Below, piece after piece: positions 34,793 to 42,607 of a stretch of DNA of 64,000 nucleotides (the first letter of the stretch is position 1; every line of letters starts with the position of its first letter). Made by a program: the position numbers and the translations under genes. Below the pieces are notes generated by a model that was not told the origin of the DNA, made no database searches, and saw only the letters and a program-made list of their open reading frames with translations. The DNA is from Roseobacter sinensis (GTDB taxonomy: Bacteria; Pseudomonadota; Alphaproteobacteria; Rhodobacterales; Rhodobacteraceae), in assembly GCF_025755255.1 (NCBI RefSeq), contig NZ_JALIEB010000005.1, positions 124,001 through 188,000 on the forward strand. Direction: 5' to 3'.

Positions 34793-35203
34793 TTACTCGG
34801 CGGTTTCCTCGGTCGTCTCTTCTGCAGGTGCCTCTTCCGTGGGCTCCTCTGCAGGTGCCGCGGCGTCGGCAGCCTTCGCGGCCTTTTCCTCGGCGCGTTC
34901 CTGAGCTTTCTTGCCAGGTGTGCCCTTCTTGGGGTTGTTGCGCTCGGCTTTGTCTTTCAGGCCAGCGGCTTCCAGCATGCGGGCGACCCGGTCGGTGGGC
35001 TGGGCGCCCTGGCCCAGCCAGTGCTGGATGCGCTCGACATCCATCTTCACCCGCTCTTCGCTGTCTTTCGGCAGGAGCGGGTTGTAGGTGCCCAGCTTCT
35101 CGATGTAGCGCCCGTCGCGCGGCATCCGGCTGTCGGCCGCTACGATCCGGTAGAACGGGCGTTTCTTGGAGCCCCCGCGGGCAAGACGAATTTTCATAGC
35201 CAT
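34793..35203 (-). CDS. rpsP: 30S ribosomal protein S16 with long acidic tail
   Basis: S16 is an assembly protein of the small subunit. The first 80 residues are a normal S16 ([28 protein letters not shown], in parts [11 protein letters not shown] and YRIVAADSR). A lysine-rich stretch follows, and then a tail of alternating Glu, Ala, Thr and Pro (about residues 113-136), giving 136 residues in total. Long S16 tails are known in alphaproteobacteria. A start at 35197 (MKIRLAR) is equally possible. Confidence 0.95.
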   Translation of the reverse strand: MAMKIRLARGGSKKRPFYRIVAADSRMPRDGRYIEKLGTYNPLLPKDSEERVKMDVERIQHWLGQGAQPTDRVARMLEAAGLKDKAERNNPKKGTPGKKAQERAEEKAAKAADAAAPAEEPTEEAPAEETTEETAE

Positions 35204-35223
35204 GGTGTATTTCCTTTTCAGTC

Positions 35224-35251
35224 GGCAGGTGGGGTGGGCTTTCAGGCCACC
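35224..35251. repeat. Dispersed palindromic repeat, half copy
   Basis: This 28-base arm, with the core GGTGGGCTTTCAGGCCACC, is identical to the right arm of the copy at 61743-61770. It lies between rpsP and the chorismate mutase gene, touching the latter's stop codon. The partner arm is missing. Confidence 0.8.
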
Positions 35252-35551
35252 CTATTTCTGGTGTTGATGGTGGTGCTGAATGACTTCAGCGATGATGAAG
35301 TTGAGAAACTTCTTGGCGAATTCCGGGTCCAGATCGGCCCGCTTCGCCAGATCTTCGAGCCGCTCGATCTGTGCCGCTTCGCGGGCGGGATCGGACGGGG
35401 GAAGGTCGTGTGTGGCCTTGAGTTTCCCCACGGCCTGCGTGTGTTTGAAGCGCTCGCCCAGCGTATAGACCAGAATCGCATCGAGACGGTCGATGGAAGC
35501 GCGGTGCTCTTTGAGCACCTCTGCGGCGCGGGTGGTGGTGTCGATCATCAA
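35252..35551 (-). CDS. Chorismate mutase (AroQ type)
   Basis: The 99-residue all-helical protein matches AroQ chorismate mutases, which turn chorismate to prephenate for Phe and Tyr synthesis. It has EHRASIDRLDAILVYTLGERF near the N-terminus, the KHTQAVGKLKATHDLPPSDPARE stretch, and a C-terminal FLNFIIAEVIQHHHQHQK end. Starts at 35551 and 35548 are both ATG. Its place between GNAT genes and rpsP is common in Rhodobacteraceae. A repeat arm abuts its stop codon. Confidence 0.88.
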   Translation of the reverse strand: MMIDTTTRAAEVLKEHRASIDRLDAILVYTLGERFKHTQAVGKLKATHDLPPSDPAREAAQIERLEDLAKRADLDPEFAKKFLNFIIAEVIQHHHQHQK

Positions 35552-35641
35552 AGGTCTCCAAACGGGCGCCGGCGGTCACCCGGTCTCGCGCCGGTCATGC
35601 GTCGGGGTGATGCCGGCGCGCGGCAGGTGTTGGGGTGGCAC

Positions 35642-36244
35642 CTAGTCAATGGCCCAGCCTTTCGGTTTAAAGAGCGGATCGGCGTAGTGGCTGATCTCCA
35701 TTTCGATCCCATGGGCCAGCTGTGAGCCGCGCAGATCATCGGGCGCAGGGTGGCGGTAGACCGCATCGTTGCCGTCGATGGTGGCGGCCTCGTGGTCCTT
35801 GACGGCGCCCAGGCGCTCGGCCAGCCGGATGCTGTCAAGGTTCTTGGGGTCGATGTAGCTCACCGCGGTGTCCCAACCCCGCTGGTCGTAGAGATATCCG
35901 CGCACGCGGTGGGTGGCCTCGAGCGCATAGCCCTTGCCGCCCCGGTCGGGCCAGATCACCCATGCAATTTCGGCTTCGGGCCATTTCGCGGGTTTCCAGC
36001 CGCCCGCCATGCCGAGCGTCTCGTCGCTCGCCTTGTCGTGGATCATCCACATGCCGTAGCCGCGGATCTGCCAGTGGCCGATCTCGGCGGCGTAGAGCAT
36101 CCAGGCTTCATAGGCATTGAGCGGCCCGCCCATGAAGCGCGCGCGGTAGCTGGTGAAGGTGGCCTTGAAGTTCGGATAGTCCTCGGGCTCGGGGCCGCGC
36201 AGGACCAGGCGCCGGGTCTCCAGTGTCGGGATCTGCGTGGTCAT
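35642..36244 (-). CDS. GNAT family N-acetyltransferase 1 (RimJ/RimL type)
   Basis: The 200-residue protein opens with the RimJ/RimL-type IPTLETRRLVLRGPEPEDY and has the acetyl-CoA-binding segment near DRGGKGYALEATHRVRGYLY. The later PKNLDSIRLAERLGAVKD stretch is the end of the fold. It would acetylate an amine, possibly a protein N-terminus or small molecule. It is the last of five related genes in a leftward array; the frame beyond 36244 is open but lacks support. Confidence 0.87.
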   Translation of the reverse strand: MTTQIPTLETRRLVLRGPEPEDYPNFKATFTSYRARFMGGPLNAYEAWMLYAAEIGHWQIRGYGMWMIHDKASDETLGMAGGWKPAKWPEAEIAWVIWPDRGGKGYALEATHRVRGYLYDQRGWDTAVSYIDPKNLDSIRLAERLGAVKDHEAATIDGNDAVYRHPAPDDLRGSQLAHGIEMEISHYADPLFKPKGWAID

Positions 36245-36332
36245 GGCGCAGCTCGCTGATCGACGGCCGCGCGGGCTGTGAGCGCGGACCGCCTCCGGCG
36301 GGAGTATTTGCAGACGGGTGAAGGGGCCAGGC

Positions 36333-36863
36333 TCATGCCAGACCCTCCGGGCGCGGGTGGCGGTAGACGTAGCCGGGGGTGTCAGGTTTGGGCTGTTGGG
36401 CCGTTTCGTCGAGCGTGGCGCCGAGGCGTTTGGCCAGCGCCACGGAGGCGTCGTTGCCATGGGCGATGTAGCTGACGATGGTCGGCCAGTTCAGCACGTG
36501 CCAGGCGTGGTCGATACAGGCTTGCGCCGCCTCGAAGGCGATGCCCTGGCCTTCGCTCGCCGCGTCAAAGAGCACCCAGCCTACTTCTTTTTCGGGCCAG
36601 CCCCAGGGGTACCAGTGGCCGACGATGCCCAAGGGTGCGTCCGATCCTTTCTGTGTGACGACAAACATGCCAAAGCCGTGGATCGCCCAGTGGCCGATCT
36701 CGGTGCCGAAGAAGTTCCAGGCCTGCCGCGGCGCCATCGGCCCGCCCGTATATTGCGACCGGTCGGTGGCGTAGAACGCCATGAAGGCTTCGGCGTCCGA
36801 AGCCTTCGGGCCGCGCAGGACCAGGCGCTCGGTTTCGAGTGTCGGGAAGGTCGTTAGGTTCAT
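36333..36863 (-). CDS. GNAT family N-acetyltransferase 2
   Basis: The 176-residue protein begins FPTLETERLVLRGPKASDAEAF and shows the GNAT acetyl-CoA site around DAASEGQGIAFEAAQACIDHA, then AHGNDASVALAKRLGATLDE. The layout is the same as its neighbours, with which it shares perhaps a third to a half of its residues by eye, so it probably arose by tandem duplication. Its ATG overlaps the upstream GNAT stop by four bases (ATGA), so the pair is translationally coupled. Confidence 0.87.
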   Translation of the reverse strand: MNLTTFPTLETERLVLRGPKASDAEAFMAFYATDRSQYTGGPMAPRQAWNFFGTEIGHWAIHGFGMFVVTQKGSDAPLGIVGHWYPWGWPEKEVGWVLFDAASEGQGIAFEAAQACIDHAWHVLNWPTIVSYIAHGNDASVALAKRLGATLDETAQQPKPDTPGYVYRHPRPEGLA

Positions 36864-37417
36864 GTCGCAAGCCCCGCGGTGCCATAGCGCCAGACCTGGG
36901 CGTCCTCGACCATGCCGTCCCGGACGCCTCCGAGCCGGTCGGCAAGGCGTTGCGCGCGCGTATTCGCCGGGTCGATGTAGCTGACCAGCGCGGTCCAGCC
37001 GAGGCTGTCGAAGGCATGGCTGCGCGCGGCGGTTGCAGCCTCGAACGCGATGCCTTCGCCCTCCGCTTCCGGCAACAGAAGGAAGCCCAGTTCCGGATCC
37101 AGATCACCCGGCTCGAAGCCCAGAAGCACGAAACCTGCAATCTCTCCGCTGCGTCCGATGGTCCAGACACCATGCCCGTGCAGCAGCCAGGTTGCGGTCA
37201 TCTGGGTGAAATCGCTCCAAGCGTCTTCGCGCGTCATCGGACCGCCGAGGTACTGGCCGCGCGCGCTGCAGGCGATCCGGGCGAAGGCTTCGAAATCCTC
37301 GACCTTCGGCGCGCGCAGCAGCAGCCGATCTGTGACAAGCAGCGGCAATTCACCTTGCAGCTGCAATGCGAAGGCGGCGGCCGGGCCGGGGCGTGGTGTT
37401 TCGCAGGCAAATCTCAC
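36860..37417 (-). CDS. GNAT family N-acetyltransferase 3
   Basis: The 185-residue protein has an N-terminal extension of about 25 residues before LLVTDRLLLRAPKVEDFEAFARIA. The acetyl-CoA-binding segment is LLPEAEGEGIAFEAATAARSHA, followed by DPANTRAQRLADRLGGVRD. It overlaps its neighbours by four bases at both ends, so the three genes 36333-37914 are read as one message. Its substrate is unknown. Confidence 0.87.
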   Translation of the reverse strand: MRFACETPRPGPAAAFALQLQGELPLLVTDRLLLRAPKVEDFEAFARIACSARGQYLGGPMTREDAWSDFTQMTATWLLHGHGVWTIGRSGEIAGFVLLGFEPGDLDPELGFLLLPEAEGEGIAFEAATAARSHAFDSLGWTALVSYIDPANTRAQRLADRLGGVRDGMVEDAQVWRYGTAGLAT

Positions 37418-37914
37418 GCCGCCACCTCGTAGCGATAGACCACGTCGTCGGCGTCGTGGGTCTTGCCCGCGGGGTCGTGGGTCCCGCCGAGGCGCTTGGC
37501 AAGAGCGATGGAGCGGGTGTTGTCGCGGTGGATGTAGCTGACCAGCGAGGCCGGTTTCAGGTGGTTGCGTGCATAGTCGAGCGCGAGGCGCGCGGCCTCG
37601 AACCCGATGCCCTTGCCCTCAAAGCCTTCAAGCAGGAACCAACCCAGTTCCGTCTCCTCAAAATGCGGTGGGTGAATGATGGCGATCTGGCCTGCGAATG
37701 CGCCCTCCACGTCGATACCCCAGCCGCCCATGCCGGTGAGCGTCCAGGACCCCACTTCAGAGGCGAAGCCGTACCAGAGGTGGGTACGGTTGTTCGGACG
37801 ATCCATGAACTGGGCGCGTGGGCTCTGATAGAAGGCCCAGAAGGCCTCCATGTCATCGATGACATGGGGGCGCAGGCGCACGCGGTCGCCGGTTATGACG
37901 GGGGCGGCACTCAT
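37414..37914 (-). CDS. GNAT family N-acetyltransferase 4
   Basis: The 166-residue protein starts MSAAPVITGDRVRLRPHVIDD. It has EGFEGKGIGFEAARLALDYA as acetyl-CoA site and HRDNTRSIALAKRLGGTHD near the end. The ATG at 37914 overlaps the stop of the upstream GNAT gene; an open frame to 38142 would lie wholly in that gene and was rejected. It belongs to the coupled array between ffh and the chorismate mutase gene. Confidence 0.87.
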   Translation of the reverse strand: MSAAPVITGDRVRLRPHVIDDMEAFWAFYQSPRAQFMDRPNNRTHLWYGFASEVGSWTLTGMGGWGIDVEGAFAGQIAIIHPPHFEETELGWFLLEGFEGKGIGFEAARLALDYARNHLKPASLVSYIHRDNTRSIALAKRLGGTHDPAGKTHDADDVVYRYEVAA

Positions 37915-38426
37915 GCGGCGACAGTCGCCTCCAGGCGGTAGGTGAGGCAGCCGGGGTACCATGCGGGCGCGTCTTCGTCCGTTTTCCGGGCGCCGACTTT
38001 CTCCGCAATTCGGCGGGAGCCGATGTTCTCGGGTTGTACAAGCACCAGCATCTCGGGCCAGCCCAGGTCTTCGAAGAGATGGGTTTTTACGGCCTGCGCC
38101 GCTTCGGTCGCGAAGCCACGTCCTTCGAAGGTGCCATCCCACAGCGTCCAGGTGAGTTCAGGCGGCGTGTCGGTGACGACGGCGAGAGGACCGACATGGC
38201 CGATGGCGCGGCCTTCGTATTCCATCACGTAGCGCCCGAAGCCGCGCAGGGTCCAGTGGCCGATGATGGCGGCGAATTTGTCGAAAGCTTCCTGCGCCGT
38301 GAACGGCCCGCGCACGAACCGCGAGCGCTCGCTGGCGCAATAAGCCGTGTAGGCGGGCAGGTCTGTCGCCTTCGGCATACGCAGCGTCAGCCGCGCGGTG
38401 GTGAGGGTGGGGGCCGCTTGCATCAC
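37911..38426 (-). CDS. GNAT family N-acetyltransferase 5
   Basis: The 171-residue protein opens APTLTTARLTLRMPKATDL and has DGTFEGRGFATEAAQAVKTHLF as acetyl-CoA site, followed by QPENIGSRRIAEKVGARKTDE. Two adjacent ATG codons (38426 and 38423) can start it. The gap to the upstream NIPSNAP gene is one base, so it is part of the same leftward message. Substrate unknown. Confidence 0.87.
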   Translation of the reverse strand: MMQAAPTLTTARLTLRMPKATDLPAYTAYCASERSRFVRGPFTAQEAFDKFAAIIGHWTLRGFGRYVMEYEGRAIGHVGPLAVVTDTPPELTWTLWDGTFEGRGFATEAAQAVKTHLFEDLGWPEMLVLVQPENIGSRRIAEKVGARKTDEDAPAWYPGCLTYRLEATVAA

Positions 38427-38427
38427 A

Positions 38428-38763
38428 TCATGCCCAGTTCAGTTCTGCGGGCGTCTGGCCTTCAAAGACCGGGCGGGTGAAAGAGCGGTCATAGCGGCGG
38501 ATGCACTGCGTTTTGGCTGCGAAGGCGTAGGCGGCCTTGCATTCGTCATCCTCCCACATGCGGGTGCGGTAATCCTCATAGGCCGCGAGCGACGGGAAGG
38601 AAAAGTGGCAATAGGCGATGTCATTCGGCCCTTCATGCGGCATGTGATAGCCGTGATGCGTGCCGCCCAAGGCCGGGACCTTGTAAATCCAGAACCGCGC
38701 ATAGCGCTCGAAGGCGTCGAGCTTGGCCGGGTCGATTTCGTATCGGACAGTGCAGGTGATCAT
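38428..38763 (-). CDS. NIPSNAP family protein
   Basis: The 111-residue protein has the NIPSNAP dimeric ferredoxin-like fold: ITCTVRYEIDPAKLDAFERYARFW at the start, GGTHHGYHMPHEGPNDIAYCHFSFPSLAAYEDYR in the middle and MWEDDECK afterwards. The role of bacterial NIPSNAP proteins is not established. It stands among acetyltransferase genes and overlaps the stop of the upstream one by four bases. It is the only non-GNAT member of the ffh-side array. Confidence 0.85.
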   Translation of the reverse strand: MITCTVRYEIDPAKLDAFERYARFWIYKVPALGGTHHGYHMPHEGPNDIAYCHFSFPSLAAYEDYRTRMWEDDECKAAYAFAAKTQCIRRYDRSFTRPVFEGQTPAELNWA

Positions 38764-39299
38764 CCGACGCTGCTTGCGGGTTGGTGGCGGTAGATCAGGA
38801 GTTCGCCAAGATCTTCATGCACGAAACTGCCCTCACGTGTGGCGGCCATCCGTGTGGCCAGAGCCTGGCTGCGGGTGTTGTCGGGCGGTATGCAGCTGAT
38901 CACTGTGGACCATCCCAGCACGTCATAGGCATAGGTGCGCGCGGCCAGCGCGGCCTCGTAGGCCACACCCTTGCCCTCGGCGCCGCCAAAAACCGACCAC
39001 GCGATTTCCGGCTCGGGCCAGGTGGGGGTGTTCATCAGGCCCACGACGCCCAACGGTGCGTCGTCTTCATCGGCCACCATCCAGCGGCCATAGCCCTCGA
39101 CTTGCCAGTGGCCGACCAGCCCGCAGAGGCTTTCGTGGGCGTGCTCGCGCGAATAGGGCCCGCCAACGCCCACGGCGCGATCAGACGCCCGGAAGGCGGC
39201 ATAGGCCTCGAAATCCGACGCCTTCGGGGCGCGCATCACAAAGCGCTCCGTCCGCAGGGTCGGAATGCGGATGAGGGTATGATCCTCGACCTGCATCAT
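38760..39299 (-). CDS. GNAT family N-acetyltransferase 6 (next to ffh)
   Basis: The 179-residue protein has IPTLRTERFVMRAPKASDFEAYAAF near its start and GGAEGKGVAYEAALAARTYAYD as acetyl-CoA site, then PPDNTRSQALATRMAATREG. Two ATG codons in a row (39299 and 39296) overlap the ffh stop, so it is translated with ffh. It is the sixth RimJ/RimL-like gene in the block if the one at 35642 is counted as the first. Substrate unknown. Confidence 0.87.
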   Translation of the reverse strand: MMQVEDHTLIRIPTLRTERFVMRAPKASDFEAYAAFRASDRAVGVGGPYSREHAHESLCGLVGHWQVEGYGRWMVADEDDAPLGVVGLMNTPTWPEPEIAWSVFGGAEGKGVAYEAALAARTYAYDVLGWSTVISCIPPDNTRSQALATRMAATREGSFVHEDLGELLIYRHQPASSVG

Positions 39300-40804
39300 T
39301 TCTTCTTGCCGAAACCTGAGAGACCGGGAGGCAGTTGCATGCCGCCGCCCATCCCACCCAGACCGCCGGGGAGTTTGCCGCCCATGGCCTTGGCTGCGGC
39401 TTCGAGTTGCTTCGGATCCATCTGGCTGGGGTCCATGCCGGGGGGCATCCCGCCCTTGCCGAACATGCCCTTCATGGCCTGTTTCAACATGCCGCCTTTA
39501 CCCATGCGGCCCATCTTCTTCATCATGTCACCCATCTGGCGCTGCATCTTCAGCAGCTTGTTGAGCTCGGAGACCTCGAGGCCCGCACCGGCAGCAATGC
39601 GTTTCTTGCGCGAGGCCTGCAGGATCTGCGGGTTGGCGCGCTCCTTCTTCGTCATCGACTGAATCAGCGCGATCTGGCGCTTCAGGATGGAGTCGTCGAA
39701 GCCCGCCTCCTGCACCTGTTTGGCCATCTTGCCCATGCCGGGCATCATGCCCATCATGCCTTCCATCCCGCCCATCTTGAGCATCTGTTCGAGCTGCATC
39801 TTGAGGTCGTTCATGTTGAACTGACCCTTGGCCATGCGCTTCATCATGCGCTCGGACTGTTCGAGCTCGAGCGTTTCCTGCGCCTTTTCGACGAGGGCCA
39901 CGATGTCGCCCATGCCCAGGATGCGGCCCGCGATGCGCTCGGGCTCGAAGGTCTCGATGGCGTCCATCTTTTCGCCGAGGCCCACGAATTTGATCGGCTT
40001 GCCGGTGACCGCACGCATCGACAGCGCCGCACCGCCGCGCCCGTCGCCGTCCATCCGGGTCAGCACGACGCCGCTCACACCGATCTTGTCGTCGAACTCG
40101 GTCGCGACGTTCACCGCGTCCTGACCGGTGAGGCCGTCGACCACCAGCAAGGTCTCGCGCGGGTTGGCCACGTCGCGCACCGCCGCCGCCTGGGCGATCA
40201 GTTCCTGGTCGATGTGCAGCCGACCGGCGGTGTCGAGCATGTAGACGTCGTACCCGCCCAAGCCCGCCTGCGTCTTGGCGCGTTTGGCGATGGCCACGGG
40301 GTCCTCGCCCTTGACGATGGGCAGGGTGTCGACGCCGATCTGAGTGCCGAGGATGGCGAGCTGCTCCATCGCCGCGGGGCGGTTCACATCGAGCGAAGCC
40401 ATGAGCACGCGCTTGCCCTCGCGGTCGGTCAGGCGCTTGGCGAGTTTGGCGGTGGTGGTTGTCTTGCCCGAGCCCTGCAGGCCGACCATGAGGATCGGTG
40501 CGGGCGGGTTGTCGATCTTCAAGGCCCCCGGTTCGCCTTCGCCTTTCAGCACGTCGATCAGTGCATCGTGCACGATCTTCACGACCTGCTGGCCGGGGGT
40601 CACCGATTTGGTCACGGCCTGACCGGTCGCCTTCTCTTGCACGGCTTTCACGAAGTCTCGGGCGACCGGCAGCGAGACGTCAGCTTCCAGCAGGGCCACG
40701 CGGACCTCGCGCAGGGCTGTCGCCACATCCTCTTCGGAGAGCGCGCCCTGTTTCGTGAGCCGGTCAAAGACGCCGCCAAGGCGTTCGCTGAGGTTTTCAA
40801 ACAT
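39296..40804 (-). CDS. ffh: Signal recognition particle protein Ffh
   Basis: Ffh binds signal sequences and the 4.5S RNA and targets membrane proteins to FtsY and Sec. The 502-residue protein has the N domain (about 1-90), the GTPase domain with GLQGSGKTT (109-117), a DTAGRLHID motif and TRMDGDGRGG, and a methionine-rich M domain (MEGMMGMMPGMGKMAKQ near 345-361). It ends in a glycine/methionine-rich tail and GKKK. It is the first gene of a long leftward block that ends with rpmE. Confidence 0.96.
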   Translation of the reverse strand: MFENLSERLGGVFDRLTKQGALSEEDVATALREVRVALLEADVSLPVARDFVKAVQEKATGQAVTKSVTPGQQVVKIVHDALIDVLKGEGEPGALKIDNPPAPILMVGLQGSGKTTTTAKLAKRLTDREGKRVLMASLDVNRPAAMEQLAILGTQIGVDTLPIVKGEDPVAIAKRAKTQAGLGGYDVYMLDTAGRLHIDQELIAQAAAVRDVANPRETLLVVDGLTGQDAVNVATEFDDKIGVSGVVLTRMDGDGRGGAALSMRAVTGKPIKFVGLGEKMDAIETFEPERIAGRILGMGDIVALVEKAQETLELEQSERMMKRMAKGQFNMNDLKMQLEQMLKMGGMEGMMGMMPGMGKMAKQVQEAGFDDSILKRQIALIQSMTKKERANPQILQASRKKRIAAGAGLEVSELNKLLKMQRQMGDMMKKMGRMGKGGMLKQAMKGMFGKGGMPPGMDPSQMDPKQLEAAAKAMGGKLPGGLGGMGGGMQLPPGLSGFGKKK

Positions 40805-40962
40805 GGGCTTTTGGCCCCCTTCGATGTCGGTTGCGGGATGCTCCTGATGTAGGCGGCCCGCCGTGAATGCACAAACGCCTCCGTGGGCGCAACGCGCTGA
40901 CGGAGGGCGATCCCGATGGGTTCGGGACCGGAAGGCTGGTGCTTCCGGATGTTGAAGGGCGT

Positions 40963-41454
40963 TTAGGGTGTGGCCCGGGCGGAGTCAAGCCACCTGTTGA
41001 TCTGCCCGACGATCCGCTCGGCCTGGGGGCCACTGCGATAGCTGCGGGTCAGGCCTTGGCGATTTTCCCAGCGGTCCGCGCCGAGGACAAGCGCGACGCG
41101 ATGAGTATCCGAGCTGTCGTGATCGCCCTTGCGGGTCTGGAGCATGGCGCGGGTCACCTGATCGAGCGAATACGTTTCGACCCGGTCGCCCGAGAGGCGC
41201 CGCACGCGCCATGTCACAGTGCCCGCGTGCCGGTCAAAGGTGACCTGCACGCGCTCCACTGCGAACCAGAAGGCTGGGCCCATGAGCGCGGCTGTAATGA
41301 AGAACACGAAGTGCCCGGTGGCGGCCCGGCCCTCGGCGTAGTGGATCATTGCGGCGTAGACCAAAAGCAGTGTCAGCGCCACAAGCCCTAATCCGAACAG
41401 AATGGGCCGATGCTCGAGCACGAGGCGGTCGGGGGTGTCGATCAGAACCTTCAT
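40963..41454 (-). CDS. Hypothetical two-helix membrane protein
   Basis: The 163-residue protein has two membrane helices (about 18-36 and 47-64) and a cytoplasmic beta-rich part (VQVTFDRHAGTVTWRVRRLSGDRVETYSLDQV in parts VTFDRHAGTVTWR and YSLDQVTRAML). That part resembles the PH-like domains of small bacterial membrane proteins. The ATG at 41454 places the first helix at the usual distance. Between it and ffh lie 158 bases, probably the ffh promoter. No known function. Confidence 0.65.
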   Translation of the reverse strand: MKVLIDTPDRLVLEHRPILFGLGLVALTLLLVYAAMIHYAEGRAATGHFVFFITAALMGPAFWFAVERVQVTFDRHAGTVTWRVRRLSGDRVETYSLDQVTRAMLQTRKGDHDSSDTHRVALVLGADRWENRQGLTRSYRSGPQAERIVGQINRWLDSARATP

Positions 41455-41676
41455 GCGCCGAAAGCTGCCGCAAAAGAATGGTGGTATTGCGGCAGCATCC
41501 GAGCAGGAGGGTGGCGGTGGCGCCGCGTGGCCCGCGGCGTATTTGAGTATTTGGGGACGGGTGAAGGCAGGCGCCTCGCGAGAACGCAACTTGTGTTGAT
41601 CTGGCTCAAGGCGGGGCGTCGCGATGCTCGTCAGAGTGAGCCCCGCGAACAGTGAGCTTTGGCGACGAGGGATAGG

Positions 41677-41853
41677 ATGATTGGAAGACTGACCTTGGCC
41701 GCGGTCATTTGGGCCGCGACGTCAGCATGTGCGGGTCTGGCGGATCCGCCGCGCCCGGACAACACGGAAATCTCGCATGGGGGCGGGTGCCGCAAAAGCT
41801 CGCCGCCGGGGCAGTGCTGCCACGGCGGGTCGCAACCCTATCATTGCCACTGA
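41677..41853 (+). CDS. Small secreted Cys/His-rich protein
   Basis: The 58-residue product has a signal peptide (about 1-27, MIGRLTLAAVIWAATSACAG) and a short mature part with CRKSSPPGQCCHGGSQPYHCH. That end has four cysteines and three histidines within 21 residues, a pattern that could bind metal or form disulfides in the periplasm. It is followed by a hairpin and the convergent azoreductase gene. I recognise the SPPGQCCH...HCH ending as recurrent in Rhodobacteraceae, without a known role. Confidence 0.62.
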   Translation: MIGRLTLAAVIWAATSACAGLADPPRPDNTEISHGGGCRKSSPPGQCCHGGSQPYHCH

Positions 41854-41861
41854 GCCGGGAC

Positions 41862-41889
41862 ATCGGGGGTGCTGTTGTCCACCCCCGAT
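41862..41889. terminator. Bidirectional hairpin between convergent genes
   Basis: ATCGGGGGTG (41862-41871) and CACCCCCGAT (41880-41889) pair perfectly around an eight-base loop. It lies between the stops of the small secreted protein and the azoreductase. No T-run follows, so termination strength is uncertain. Confidence 0.5.
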
Positions 41890-41901
41890 CATCGTGACGT
41901 A

Positions 41902-42480
41902 TCAGGCAGCGAGCGCGGCGACCTGGGCTGTGGCGTCGGCCATGGCTTTCTCTGCATCCGCCATCACCCGGTCTGCCGCGATGATCTCGACATCGGTGAT
42001 GCCGATGAAGCCCATGATGTGGCGCAGATAGCCGCTTGCGAAGTCAATCTCGGACCCCACGGGCGTGCCGCCGGTGGCCAGGGCGATCACAGCGCGTTTG
42101 CCGTGCAGCAATCCAACGGGTCCGTTCTCGGTATATTGAAAGGTCAGCCCGGCGCGCGCGATCTGGTCGACCCAGGCTTTGAGCGCCGCGGGTACACCGA
42201 AGTTGTAGACCGGCACGCCGATCACGATGACATCGGCCGCCTTGACCTCCTCGACTAGGGTATCAGAGAGGGCCAGCGCGTCGCGTTGTGCCTGGCTGCG
42301 CTGATCGACGGGGGTGAAATTGGCGTTCACCCACGCCTCGTCAATCTGCGGAATGGCCTCGGTCAGATCGCGGCGGATGACGGTGCCGCCAAACTTGTCC
42401 ACGATGGCGGCGGAGAGCTGGCGGGTGTTGGACCCGTCGAACCGGGCCGAGCTGTCGATGTGCAGGATGGTCTGTGTCAT
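41902..42480 (-). CDS. azoR: FMN-dependent NADH-azoreductase
   Basis: The 192-residue flavodoxin-like enzyme reduces quinones and azo compounds with NADH. It opens TILHIDSSARFDGSNTRQLS, has VPVYNFGVPAALKAWVDQIARAG in the FMN-binding region, and ATGGTPVGSEIDFASGYLRHIMGFIG near the end. The ATG at 42480 was chosen; an open frame to 42630 would cross the promoter. A LysR gene is divergent 127 bases away and is the natural candidate regulator. Confidence 0.9.
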   Translation of the reverse strand: MTQTILHIDSSARFDGSNTRQLSAAIVDKFGGTVIRRDLTEAIPQIDEAWVNANFTPVDQRSQAQRDALALSDTLVEEVKAADVIVIGVPVYNFGVPAALKAWVDQIARAGLTFQYTENGPVGLLHGKRAVIALATGGTPVGSEIDFASGYLRHIMGFIGITDVEIIAADRVMADAEKAMADATAQVAALAA

Positions 42481-42607
42481 GTCGGGTGTCCTTTGCGGAG
42501 GCTGAAATCTCTTTGGCCTCGAATATGAGCATTGCAATTTCGAACGCAATTGGGGATGTTCCACATCAAGTGTGCGGTCTTGCACAGGGGGCGTGGAGCG
42601 GGGTCGG

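Noticed and set aside
36244-36460. N-terminal extension of the first GNAT gene
   Set aside because: The family start motif TLETRRL begins near the ATG at 36244, and the extension is basic, proline-rich and overlaps the neighbouring gene.
39335-40852. Rightward 505-codon frame opposite ffh
   Set aside because: The His/Leu/Ala-rich product mirrors ffh codons. Ffh has every family motif on the other strand.
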